The translations under genes and the position numbers were made by a program. Of a stretch of 64,000 nt of DNA, positions 48,556 to 57,250 are shown in pieces. Each line of letters begins with the position of its first letter. Position 1 is the first letter of the stretch. A model generated the notes under the pieces. It was not told where the DNA came from. It searched no databases and saw only the letters and a program-made list of their open reading frames with translations. The stretch spans positions 124,001 to 188,000 of the forward strand of contig JANQID010000077.1 in NCBI GenBank assembly GCA_028282325.1, in the 5' to 3' direction. This stretch comes from Chloroflexaceae bacterium. Lineage in GTDB: Bacteria > Chloroflexota > Chloroflexia > Chloroflexales > Chloroflexaceae.

Positions 48556-50970
48556 TTAGATGGTCGGCGAACCAGCGATGCGCATAATCCACTGGTTGAT
48601 CGCCGCGAAAAAGGTGAAGACGTACGTCACCGTGATCATCACTTGCCCCCAGCGCCCACGCTGCCAGTAGCGTTCCGCGTAGACCGCCCAGCACAGCGCC
48701 ATCACCGGCAGCAAGTAGAACACCTGCTTGTCCACCATCGAGATGCGATAGCCCGCGAACATAAACAGCAGCGCCACGATAAACCAGGCCGCGAGCGCGA
48801 CGCCGATCAGCGGGCGTTTCCAGAACACGAAGAAGCCGGGGATGAGGAAGATGAGCGGAATGGCAATGCCGTAGTAGAGGTAGTCGCCCGGCCAGACGCG
48901 ATAGTCGAGGTGGGGAATATAGCTGAGCAGGTATTGGCTGAATGGCCCGCGATCAACGCCCACGGTCTCCGGCCCTCTGGCGAACACGTCACTCATATAG
49001 GGCACGGTGCGCGCGATGATCGGGCCAATATATTGACCGTAGTAGATCAGCAACGACAGCGCGATCGCCGCACCGGCAGCCAGCCAGAGCGGGCGCAGAC
49101 CGGGCAGCAGCGCGCGCCAATCGCGGCCCTGCCGCGCCGCCAGCCAGGCGGCCAACGTGAAGCTGACCAGGAAGACGCCTAAAAATACCGCCGCCACCGT
49201 GTAAAACAAAAACGACGCCAGCAACAGAAGCGTCAGGATGATCAGCGAGCCGCGCTCGGACAGCCGCTCCCAACGCACAACGATGAACGTCGTCGCGACC
49301 AGCGTCCACCAGAGGCCGAACGTGGTCGGGATATTGCCCCACGAATGCAGCAAAAACGCGACCGGCAATACGGCGTAGAGCAGCGCGGCATGCACTGTTG
49401 CGCGCCCGCTCAGCCCGGCCTTGCGCGCCAGCAGGGCGATCAAGATGATGCGCGTGCTGTCGATCACCGCGCTGAACATATTCGCGCCCATTTCAAGCGA
49501 GAAAGGCAGCAGCGCAAAAACGGTCGAGAACATATGGAAGTAGGGCGAATAGGGGATGACCGGACGATTTTCGCCCCATTCGGCGGTAGGCATCGTCGAT
49601 TCGTTGAGCGGGCTGTTCACGCCGTAGAGCAGCGGCAACTGGCCGTCGAGTATCCAGCGCACACGATCCATGTGCCACTGAATGTCAACCGCCACAAAGT
49701 AAGGATAGAGCATCCCGGCGGCTTTGAGCCAGTAGCTCACGAAAAAGATCAGCAGCAGCAGATTGATGAATGTGGCGCGGCGCATCCCCAACGTCGCCTC
49801 GTGTTGCGCACCGAAGAAGCGGTTCAGCAGCGGGCGCAGCGCCAGCAGCAGTAGGAGGCTCCAGATCATCAACAGCGCCAGGCGCGGCAACATAAAGCTG
49901 GTCGGGAAGCGGTACGCGGCCAGCGCCCAACCGCCCGTCGCCGTCACCAGCAGCGCGCCGAGCACGGCCAGCGTTTCGGGGCGCACCCACGCTCCGGCGC
50001 GTCGTTCGCGCATCGCGCCGCCAATCAGCAGCAGCAGGCAGACATAGACGCCCAGCCCAACCACCAGGCTGTAGAACAGCGCGCTCCATGGCGGCAGGGC
50101 TTGCAGCAACCCGCCGGCGCGGGTTGGCGCAATAACCGCGTTGGAGAGAAACACGCCAAGGGAGCGCGGGTCTTCAAAGGTATTCGAGCGAAGCGTCAAC
50201 TCCAGATTGCCGTCGCCGGCCAGCGCGGCGGGAACCAGCAGGCTGGCCCGGCGGGCGACGTTGGTTTCCGGCAAGGTTGCCAGCAACGTTTCGTTCGCAA
50301 ACACGCGCGCATCCAACGGCGCGCCGTCGGGGTGCATAGTGACGACGGCGAGATCAACCTGCCACGCGCCGCGCCCCAGGTTTGGCAGCACAATGCTGCT
50401 CTCATCGCGCGACCAGCGATAGGTGCGCGCGGGAGCCAGCGTCACCTGACCGACAATGTCGGGCGGCGGTTCCGGCCCGCCCATCAGCGGCGAGACCAGC
50501 GTGAACGCGAGCTGATCGGCGGCGGCGATGTCGGGCGGGATCGTCGCGACGATCTGGCGCGGCGGGCGACGCGGCATGCTTACCTGTACGCCGTTCACTG
50601 CAACCGCTGCGAGATCGAGGATCTCATCGGGCTGACCATCGGCGGCGCGCAGCACGGCGATCCAGATGCCGCTGCGATTGCCCGGCAGCGTGAGCGTCGC
50701 TTGCCCCGGCGCCCAGTCGAACGTCGTACTGGTTCCATCGGCATCAATCTCACGCCCGTTGAAATTGCGCAGATAGGCCGAATCATCGGCGGCGCCCATA
50801 TCGATATGCACCACCGGACGCACGGCATAGGCCAGCGTCAGCGTGAGCAATATCAGCAGCGCAAGCAGAAGCGGCGGCCCCAGGCGCAGCGTCTCCGGCC
50901 AAGCCAGCGTCCGGTCCGCGCCGGCGCGACGCGGTTGCGCCGGCGCCGATTTATCGAGCGAACGAGCCAT
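48556..50970 (-). CDS. Large polytopic membrane protein with extracytoplasmic beta domain (GT-C-like)
   Basis: The product has about 804 residues from the ATG at 50970, preferred because the upstream extension is basic and unlike a leader. One membrane helix (LLLALLILLTLTLAYAV) leads into a roughly 270-residue beta-rich external domain, with repeated LPGNRSGIWIAVL/LPNLGRGAWQVDLAV strands. About ten more helices follow. VAVDIQWHMDRVRWILDGQLP in the first loop of the second membrane block and ENRPVIPYSPYFHMFS resemble GT-C acceptor loops. A glycosyltransferase or glycan-processing role is likely. The stop lies seven bases from the HTH-like small ORF. Confidence 0.7.
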   Translation of the reverse strand: MARSLDKSAPAQPRRAGADRTLAWPETLRLGPPLLLALLILLTLTLAYAVRPVVHIDMGAADDSAYLRNFNGREIDADGTSTTFDWAPGQATLTLPGNRSGIWIAVLRAADGQPDEILDLAAVAVNGVQVSMPRRPPRQIVATIPPDIAAADQLAFTLVSPLMGGPEPPPDIVGQVTLAPARTYRWSRDESSIVLPNLGRGAWQVDLAVVTMHPDGAPLDARVFANETLLATLPETNVARRASLLVPAALAGDGNLELTLRSNTFEDPRSLGVFLSNAVIAPTRAGGLLQALPPWSALFYSLVVGLGVYVCLLLLIGGAMRERRAGAWVRPETLAVLGALLVTATGGWALAAYRFPTSFMLPRLALLMIWSLLLLLALRPLLNRFFGAQHEATLGMRRATFINLLLLIFFVSYWLKAAGMLYPYFVAVDIQWHMDRVRWILDGQLPLLYGVNSPLNESTMPTAEWGENRPVIPYSPYFHMFSTVFALLPFSLEMGANMFSAVIDSTRIILIALLARKAGLSGRATVHAALLYAVLPVAFLLHSWGNIPTTFGLWWTLVATTFIVVRWERLSERGSLIILTLLLLASFLFYTVAAVFLGVFLVSFTLAAWLAARQGRDWRALLPGLRPLWLAAGAAIALSLLIYYGQYIGPIIARTVPYMSDVFARGPETVGVDRGPFSQYLLSYIPHLDYRVWPGDYLYYGIAIPLIFLIPGFFVFWKRPLIGVALAAWFIVALLFMFAGYRISMVDKQVFYLLPVMALCWAVYAERYWQRGRWGQVMITVTYVFTFFAAINQWIMRIAGSPTI

Positions 50971-51290
50971 GCGTTGTATCCGTCTCTGAAGCAGAATCTC
51001 TTGCAGAGATCGCAGAATTCTGCAGATATTTCCTGGCCATAGGCTATGATACGGCAACTACGGGCTGCGATTGTACCAGAAATACCCCGGCCTGCAAAGG
51101 AAACGGGGCGTTGGAGAGGAGGGATGTGCTATAATCGGGCGCGATTTTCCGAAGATGCGCAACCTATGCCGCAACATTGACCGCCGGTCGCTATAGATAA
51201 ATCAGTTAGAGGTCGGACAATGTGACTGGAGGACTGCCAGTCCTTGATTGTCTACTCTTAGGCTGATCTCTCTATATACAGATAACGCCT
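50971..51290. other. Divergent promoter region with an R3 copy
   Basis: This 320-bp gap separates the two arms of the glycan island. It holds R3 copy 2 (51191-51277). A TATAATCGGGCGCG stretch near 51129 could serve as a -10 element for the rightward arm. No gene seen. Confidence 0.45.
51191..51277 (+). repeat. R3 element, copy 2 (about 87 bp)
   Basis: It begins CTATAGATAAATCAGTTAGA and ends GATCTCTCTATA. It is the reverse complement of copy 1 at 38852-38957 apart from point changes and a missing 17-bp hairpin arm in the middle. It ends 14 bases before the next gene, so the element may contribute to that gene's leader. Confidence 0.75.
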
Positions 51291-54200
51291 GTGCTAGGAT
51301 TACTCCTGATCGCCGCGCTAACACTGCCATTCCTGCTCTATCTTCCCGGCTGGCTGCTCAGTCGTGCGTTTGCCGGCGCATTGCCCGACGATCCGCTGGA
51401 TCGTCACTATGAGCGCGTTGTCGTCAGCGCGCTGCTGAACGGCTGGCTGGCGTTGCTGCTAGCCGAATTCGGCATCTTTTCGCTCTGGCTGCATCTCGGC
51501 GTTGTGCTGGTCATCTGCGCGGCGCTGATACCGCTGGCCCGCCGCCATCGTCTGCCGCCGGCGCCGGACCACGCCGACCGCGTGGCCATCGGTCGCTGGT
51601 CGTTCGATCGCCGCTATGGAGAAGCGCTCGCTTTCGCGCTAGTCGGCGCGATCGCGCTGCTGCTGGTCATCCGCCCGTTCGAGATCGTGCTCGGCGTGCG
51701 CGATGCCGGGGTCTACGCCAACGCTGGCTTCGCCATCGCGCGCACGGGCGGCATCGTACAGTCCGACGCGCTGGTGGCTGAACTTGGCCAGGCGGCGCAG
51801 TCCGACGATCCGGCGCTGCGCGATCCGGCGGCCCAGGCGCTAACCAACTTTCTCGGCGTGCAGCATCCGCAGCGCTACATCGCCACGCGCCTGCGCGCCG
51901 CCGGGTTCTTCATCAACGAGGGTGAAGCGGCGGAAGGGCGCGTTACGCCCCAGGGGCTGCACCTGCTGCCGGCCTGGATCGGCCTGCTGACCAGCGCCGC
52001 CGGGTATTACGGCGGGCTGTTCGCGCCGGGTTTGATGGGGTTGCTGGGCGCGTGGAGCGTAGGTATGCTCGGACGGCGGCTGATCGGAACACGAGTCGGC
52101 CTGCTGGCGTTCCTGCTGCTGGCGCTCAACGGCGTGCAAGTCTGGTTCGCGCGCTACTCGACTGCCGAGACAACAGCGCAGTTTCTGGCGTTCGCCGGGC
52201 TGCACTTCTTCGCTACATCGGCGCTGCCAAATCGGAATCCGGCCTCCGGCTCCGCATCGACGTACTATGCAGCACTGGCCGGCATCGCGATCGGCCAGGT
52301 TGCGCTGGCACGGATCGACTTTTTCCTGCTCGCGCCGATGCTGATCTACTTGCTCTATAGCCTGGTTATACGCCGCTGGAGCGCAACCCATACCGCGCTC
52401 GCCGCCGGGCTGGGGCTGATATTGTTGCACGCCGGGCTGCATATCGTCTTCATCGCCCGCGCGTATTTCTTCGACACCGCGTTCAATCGCCTGCTCGACT
52501 ATGCCGTCGTCGCATGGCTGGCGCAGCCCTTCCTCACTCCAACACTGCGCGAGGTCTACCACACAATCGAGGGCAGCCCGCTCGCCGACTCGGCACGGCT
52601 CTGGCGTGAGCTGGCGGTGATCGGCGCGGGGCTGGTCGCGCTACTGGCGATCTGGCGCTGGCCGCGCCCGTTACAAGCGTTGGAGGATGTCCTGAAGCGC
52701 CAGCGAAGCCCGTTGTTGGCGCTCTCGGCCGGCGCTATCGTGCTGCTGGCTGGCTACGCCTACTTCGTGCGCCCGCAAATCATCGACGCCGATATACTCT
52801 TCAACACCCGCGGCGGTTGGAGCGATCCGCTCGAACGCGATCCGCTGCTCGTCCAGCAAGATGTGAACGCGTGGCGGATGACGCCGGAGGCCGCGCGAGC
52901 ACAGGCCGGGGTTGTGCTGGAAGGCCCGGCATATTGGGCGGCGACGAAGATCGATTGGGATGCGACCGCCGCGCTGCGCGAACAACTGCGCACCGAACGC
53001 GGGGCGTGGGCCGGGCCGTTCAGCAACCAGACCTTCAACTGGATGCGGTTGCAAGGCTACGTCGGCGCGCCGATTGCGCTGCCGCGCATCGTCTATGACA
53101 CCGATGTGGAATGGTGGAGCACATTCACGACCGTACCTGAAGGCGTCGATCCGCCGCCCGGCATCCCGGTCAAGGACAAATACGCGATTCCGCTGGCAAA
53201 TATGGTCCGGCTGGGCTGGTATCTCTCGCCGCTCGGCGTAATCCTCGGCGTCGTCGGCTTTGGGTTGTGGTGGGCGCGCGACATGAATCGGGGGTCGTGG
53301 CCGCTGCTGCTGATCGCGCTGGTCGGGACATTGTTCTACGTGCGCCAGACATACGGCACCAGCGACCAGACCTATATCTATATTTTGCGCCGTTTCGCGA
53401 CAATCTCCTACCCGGCGCTCAGTCTGAGCATCGCCTATGCGCTGGCCGCCCTGGCCGACTGGCGCTGGCCGGGGCGGCTCGCACGTTTGCCGCTGGTTGG
53501 AGCGAGCGGCGCGGCGCTCTTGCTGGTCGCGTTTTTTGTCTGGACCAACCGTCCGATTTACGCCCACACCGAGTACGCGGGAGCGGTGCAGCAGGTCAGC
53601 GCCATCGCCCGGCGTTTTACACCCGCAAGTGATGTCGTGTTGCTGCGCGGCGGCGCGCCGACCTACGCCGAGGCGCGCGATGTGCCCGACCTGTTGGCCA
53701 CGCCGTTGCGCCTGATGTTCGGCATCGACGCGTTGACGGTGAAAAGCAATCAGCCGGGCGCTTACGCCGACGCATTGGCCGCTCAGACGCAGCGCTGGAT
53801 AGCGGAAGGGCGCGCAGTCTATCTGGCGCTGAGCGCCAGCGGCGGAAGTTTCACCCTGCCGGGCTTCGAGTTGGAGCCGATCGATAACTTCGCGCTCGAC
53901 CTGCCGGAGTTCGAGCAGCTCACCGACCAGAAGCCGCGCAACGTCGCCCGGCTGGCGCTGCCGTTCCAGGTCTATCGCCTAGTTGAGACGACACCGAATA
54001 GCATCGCGGCGCCGTCCGAGTCGCTCGCCGCGACCGACTTTGCCGCGCAGGTTCACGGCTTTTACCTGCCCGAAACCGGCGTGGCCGCCGTCGCCGCCAC
54101 AAACGACGTCGCAACGCTGAACGAGCAAACCACCTGGACCAATGGCAATGGCATTCTGCGGCTGAACTGGCCGCGCGCGCTAGGAGACGGCCCGCTTCCC

Positions 54201-54533
54201 GCCGAGATTCATCTGCGATTGGCCCCCGGACAGCGTCCCGCACACCTCGGCCCGGCGGAAGTATGCCTCGCGCTCCAACCCGAAACCACGCCCTGGCCAA
54301 CAACGAGCAGCGATCGCGTCGAGTTGGGGTGTCTAACAATTGATGAAACCCTGACCACTTACACGCTGGCTCTCAATCCACGCCAACTGCCCGTAACGCC
54401 GACCGGCAGTATGCTGCTGTACCTGACCAGCGACGCCTGGGTTCCGGCCGAGCAAGACCCGCAGCAGAACGACCGACGCTCGGTGGGCGTGCAATTCGCC
54501 GGGCTGGCGGTTGGCGACGCAGCAGCGCCGTAA
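51291..54533 (+). CDS. Very large polytopic membrane protein, GT-C-like
   Basis: The 1080-residue protein begins with GTG. The first 80 residues contain two or three helices. The large first loop includes LGVRDAGVYANAGFAIARTGGI, an Asp-containing GT-C-type acceptor loop, and LHLLPAWIGLLTSAAGYYGGLFAP. VQVWFARYSTAETTAQFLAF is another block frequent in this Chloroflexota protein class. About 13 helices are followed by an extracytoplasmic C-terminal domain from about residue 760. It probably transfers sugars onto lipid or protein at the outer face of the membrane. No ribosome site is evident and the start is close to an R3 element. Confidence 0.72.
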   Translation: MLGLLLIAALTLPFLLYLPGWLLSRAFAGALPDDPLDRHYERVVVSALLNGWLALLLAEFGIFSLWLHLGVVLVICAALIPLARRHRLPPAPDHADRVAIGRWSFDRRYGEALAFALVGAIALLLVIRPFEIVLGVRDAGVYANAGFAIARTGGIVQSDALVAELGQAAQSDDPALRDPAAQALTNFLGVQHPQRYIATRLRAAGFFINEGEAAEGRVTPQGLHLLPAWIGLLTSAAGYYGGLFAPGLMGLLGAWSVGMLGRRLIGTRVGLLAFLLLALNGVQVWFARYSTAETTAQFLAFAGLHFFATSALPNRNPASGSASTYYAALAGIAIGQVALARIDFFLLAPMLIYLLYSLVIRRWSATHTALAAGLGLILLHAGLHIVFIARAYFFDTAFNRLLDYAVVAWLAQPFLTPTLREVYHTIEGSPLADSARLWRELAVIGAGLVALLAIWRWPRPLQALEDVLKRQRSPLLALSAGAIVLLAGYAYFVRPQIIDADILFNTRGGWSDPLERDPLLVQQDVNAWRMTPEAARAQAGVVLEGPAYWAATKIDWDATAALREQLRTERGAWAGPFSNQTFNWMRLQGYVGAPIALPRIVYDTDVEWWSTFTTVPEGVDPPPGIPVKDKYAIPLANMVRLGWYLSPLGVILGVVGFGLWWARDMNRGSWPLLLIALVGTLFYVRQTYGTSDQTYIYILRRFATISYPALSLSIAYALAALADWRWPGRLARLPLVGASGAALLLVAFFVWTNRPIYAHTEYAGAVQQVSAIARRFTPASDVVLLRGGAPTYAEARDVPDLLATPLRLMFGIDALTVKSNQPGAYADALAAQTQRWIAEGRAVYLALSASGGSFTLPGFELEPIDNFALDLPEFEQLTDQKPRNVARLALPFQVYRLVETTPNSIAAPSESLAATDFAAQVHGFYLPETGVAAVAATNDVATLNEQTTWTNGNGILRLNWPRALGDGPLPAEIHLRLAPGQRPAHLGPAEVCLALQPETTPWPTTSSDRVELGCLTIDETLTTYTLALNPRQLPVTPTGSMLLYLTSDAWVPAEQDPQQNDRRSVGVQFAGLAVGDAAAP

Positions 54534-54647
54534 CGCACAGCGCCGCCTGGGGTTCCCGACCGTACGATGGACAGGGTGACATAGCGCTGATCGAGAGTGA
54601 TCTATAATAGGCGCGTTCGTAGCGAGCAACATCCCGGAAGGTAACGC

Positions 54648-56207
54648 ATGCTCTCCCAATCCGAAGCGTCGAAATCAACAACTTCAACAACCCGACCCGC
54701 GGGCCTGCGCCTGAACGCGATCAGCCCGATCTGGGCGCTGACCGCGCTGATCGGGCTGTACAGCGCAGCCCTGATCGCCGGCGGCGCGTTCAAGTTTGCG
54801 CTGTGGGGTCAGGGTTTCGACATGGTTGATTTCTCGCTGCCGGTCTGGAGCACGACGCAGGGCCGCTTCCTGGGCATCTCGCGCTTTAACTTTACCGACA
54901 CGTTTTTGGGGCTGGATGTGGCGCTTGGCTTTTTACCGGCAATCCCGTTTTACGCGCTGATCCCTTCGTTCTACGTATTGATCGTCGTGCAAACGCTGCT
55001 GCTGGCATCAGGCGCCATTCCGGTCTATTTGATCGCGCGCGACCGCTTTGCCAGCCCGTGGGCTGGCGTGGCCTGGGCCGCAACCTATCTGCTCTATCCG
55101 ACGACCCAGTTCGTCACAATGACTGCGCCGTTTCAGCCGCGCATTCCCGGCTTGCTCTGCATCCTGTGGGGATTCTGGTTTTTCCAGCGCCGGAGCTACT
55201 GGCCCTGGCTCGCGTTGACGCTGATTGGAATGCTTTCGCGCACCGACGCCGCGCTGATCGCCATCGCCTTCGGTATGTACGCCGCGCTCGAACGGCGCGG
55301 CTGGCGCTGGGCCGTTCCGCCGATCCTCTTCGGCGCGCTCTACTTTTATGCCGCGATCACCTATATCTCGCCAGCGTTCTACAGCGAGAGCTTTCAGCCA
55401 CAGCGGGTCGAAGTGGAGTTCGATCTGAGTCGCGACTACAATGACATCTGGCCCTGCGGAATGAGCCCCCAGGCTTGCTACTATCTGCACCTCGGCGGCA
55501 GCCTGGGCGAGATTGCCAAGAATATTCTGACCCACCCGCTGGAGGTGGCGGGTTTGTTGTTCGAACCAGCCAAAGTTGAATACTTGCTGCTGCTGTCTGG
55601 CACACTGCTATTCCTGCCGCTCCTGGCGCCCAAAGAACTGCTGCTTGCCGCGCCGCCGCTCGCCGTCAATCTGCTCTCAACGCGCCCGTATCAATATGTA
55701 ATCACCGAGCAATATCAGATTCTGGTGATCCCAGGGCTGATTATCGCGGGGATTTGCGGCGGGGCGCGGCTGTGGCAATGGCTCAAAAATCGTTGGACAG
55801 CAGCGGCGCAATGCCCAACGGTGATCGGCTCGCGACTCTTGCTCGCCCAGATAGCGATTGTCGCGCTGCTGAATATCCCGCTGAAGAATCCGGTTGTGTC
55901 AACATTTCGCAACCACGAAGACCCGGCGCGGGTGGCGCTGATGGAGGAGATGCGGGCGATGATCCCGCCCGATGCGGCGGTGTCGGCGACGTCGTTCCTC
56001 GGTCCACATCTGATGCCGCGCCAGAAGCTGTATTACATTCCGCCCGGCCCGATGCATCACCAGATCGACGAGGCCGACTACGCCTTCATCGATGAACGGG
56101 CCGCCGTGTTGCAAGGCACGGATCTGGTCGCGAACCTGCGCGCCGATCCCGCGTGGGAAGTAGTGGCCGAGATCGACGATCTGGTACTGTTGAAACATAA
56201 CCGGTGA
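54648..56207 (+). CDS. DUF2079 membrane protein
   Basis: The 519-residue polytopic protein matches the DUF2079 pattern: FKFALWGQGFDMVDFSLPVWSTTQG in the first loop, then DVALGFLPAIPFYALIPSFYVLIVVQTLLLASGAIPVYLIARDR. Family members are predicted GT-C-like membrane enzymes of unknown activity. Asp and His residues usual in the loop are partly conserved. GGAAGG precedes the ATG. It is followed by a repeat cluster and then a methyltransferase, in the middle of the glycan island. Confidence 0.85.
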   Translation: MLSQSEASKSTTSTTRPAGLRLNAISPIWALTALIGLYSAALIAGGAFKFALWGQGFDMVDFSLPVWSTTQGRFLGISRFNFTDTFLGLDVALGFLPAIPFYALIPSFYVLIVVQTLLLASGAIPVYLIARDRFASPWAGVAWAATYLLYPTTQFVTMTAPFQPRIPGLLCILWGFWFFQRRSYWPWLALTLIGMLSRTDAALIAIAFGMYAALERRGWRWAVPPILFGALYFYAAITYISPAFYSESFQPQRVEVEFDLSRDYNDIWPCGMSPQACYYLHLGGSLGEIAKNILTHPLEVAGLLFEPAKVEYLLLLSGTLLFLPLLAPKELLLAAPPLAVNLLSTRPYQYVITEQYQILVIPGLIIAGICGGARLWQWLKNRWTAAAQCPTVIGSRLLLAQIAIVALLNIPLKNPVVSTFRNHEDPARVALMEEMRAMIPPDAAVSATSFLGPHLMPRQKLYYIPPGPMHHQIDEADYAFIDERAAVLQGTDLVANLRADPAWEVVAEIDDLVLLKHNR

Positions 56208-56233
56208 TCGGTCGGGGCGCCAAAGTTTTTGGA

Positions 56234-56378
56234 GAGACTGGGCCAGTCTCAAATCCGACGGATCATTTAGCCGGAACGTTCCGCCCACCGAGCCATAGAA
56301 GACTGGACCAGTCTGCGATCCGTTACGTTTCAGAGGCAAAGTGTTTGCCGAGACTGGGCCAATCTCAAATCCGACGGA
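56234..56378 (+). repeat. R6: repeat cluster with GACTGGGCCAGTC cores
   Basis: Two near-identical 29-bp copies (56234-56262 and 56350-56378) read GAGACTGGGCCAGTCTC, then AAATCCGACGGA. A third, divergent copy (GACTGGACCAGTCTGCGATC) lies at 56299-56322. Each core is a small self-complementary hairpin. The cluster fills the gap before the methyltransferase gene, so it could act as an operator array or an RNA-level element. Confidence 0.65.
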
Positions 56379-56410
56379 TTCTTGTACAGTTGACAGATCG
56401 CGATAGGCCA

Positions 56411-57250
56411 ATGACCGAGCTTGAGCAACACATTGATACCTGGCTTCAGCATATGACCTGGCGGCGCGATTTTGCGCGCTGGCGCGAGCGACGGATCAAC
56501 CAGGAGAATTATCAGGACGAGCGGCTCGCCATGCTGGAGCGCGTTACCGGGCCGCTGACCGGTCTGCGCCTGCTCGATCTCGGCGCGGGAATGGGCGGTT
56601 TCGCCGTTGCCGCCGCGCTGCGCGGCGCCGATGTCACAGTGTGCGAATACAACCCGGCCTACTGCGAAATCATTGCCCTGCGCGCCGCACGCCATAACCG
56701 CACGCTGCCGATCTTCAACGCCGCCGGCGAAGCGTTGCCGTTTCCCGACGCCGGTTTCGACACCGTCGTCAGTTGGGATGTAATCGAGCATGTCCGTTCG
56801 CCCGAACGCATGCTGGAGGAGATCGCGCGGGTGCTGCGACCCGGCGGCCACGTGCTGCTGACCGCGATCAACCGCCGCGCCTGGGTCGATCCGCACTACC
56901 ACATCAAGGGCGTCAACTGGCTGCCGCGCCCCTGGGCCGAAGCGATCATTGCGCGGCGCGGGCGTAGCAAGAACGGCGCGATGTTCCGCGATATGCAACG
57001 CCTCAGCGAGATGCACTATTTCCACTATGGCGCGTTCGTGGCGCTGGCGCGACGTTACGGCTTCAGCACTCGTGACCTGCGCGAGGAGGAGTTGCGCGAG
57101 GGACGTTTGCATAGTCCCCGCCCCAGTCGCCGTGCGATCCGATCCGCTCTGCGCGCGATTGGCCTGGAAACGCTGGCCTACCGCACGCAACGGCGCTGGT
57201 ACGTCGGTATGTTCGAACTCGCGCTGACGAAAGTGATGCCGGATCAGTGA
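56411..57250 (+). CDS. Class I SAM-dependent methyltransferase
   Basis: The 279-residue soluble enzyme has the SAM-binding strand LRLLDLGAGMGGFAVAAALRGADVTVCE, the NAAGEALPFPDAGFDTVVSWDVIEHV segment (motifs II-III) and EIARVLRPGGHVLLTAIN, as in UbiE-type methyltransferases. The start at 56411 avoids reading through the repeat cluster, from which a longer frame would begin. The stop overlaps the next GTG by four bases. In a glycan island it probably methylates a sugar or lipid precursor. The C-terminal half is basic (SPRPSRRAIRSALRAIG). Confidence 0.9.
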   Translation: MTELEQHIDTWLQHMTWRRDFARWRERRINQENYQDERLAMLERVTGPLTGLRLLDLGAGMGGFAVAAALRGADVTVCEYNPAYCEIIALRAARHNRTLPIFNAAGEALPFPDAGFDTVVSWDVIEHVRSPERMLEEIARVLRPGGHVLLTAINRRAWVDPHYHIKGVNWLPRPWAEAIIARRGRSKNGAMFRDMQRLSEMHYFHYGAFVALARRYGFSTRDLREEELREGRLHSPRPSRRAIRSALRAIGLETLAYRTQRRWYVGMFELALTKVMPDQ

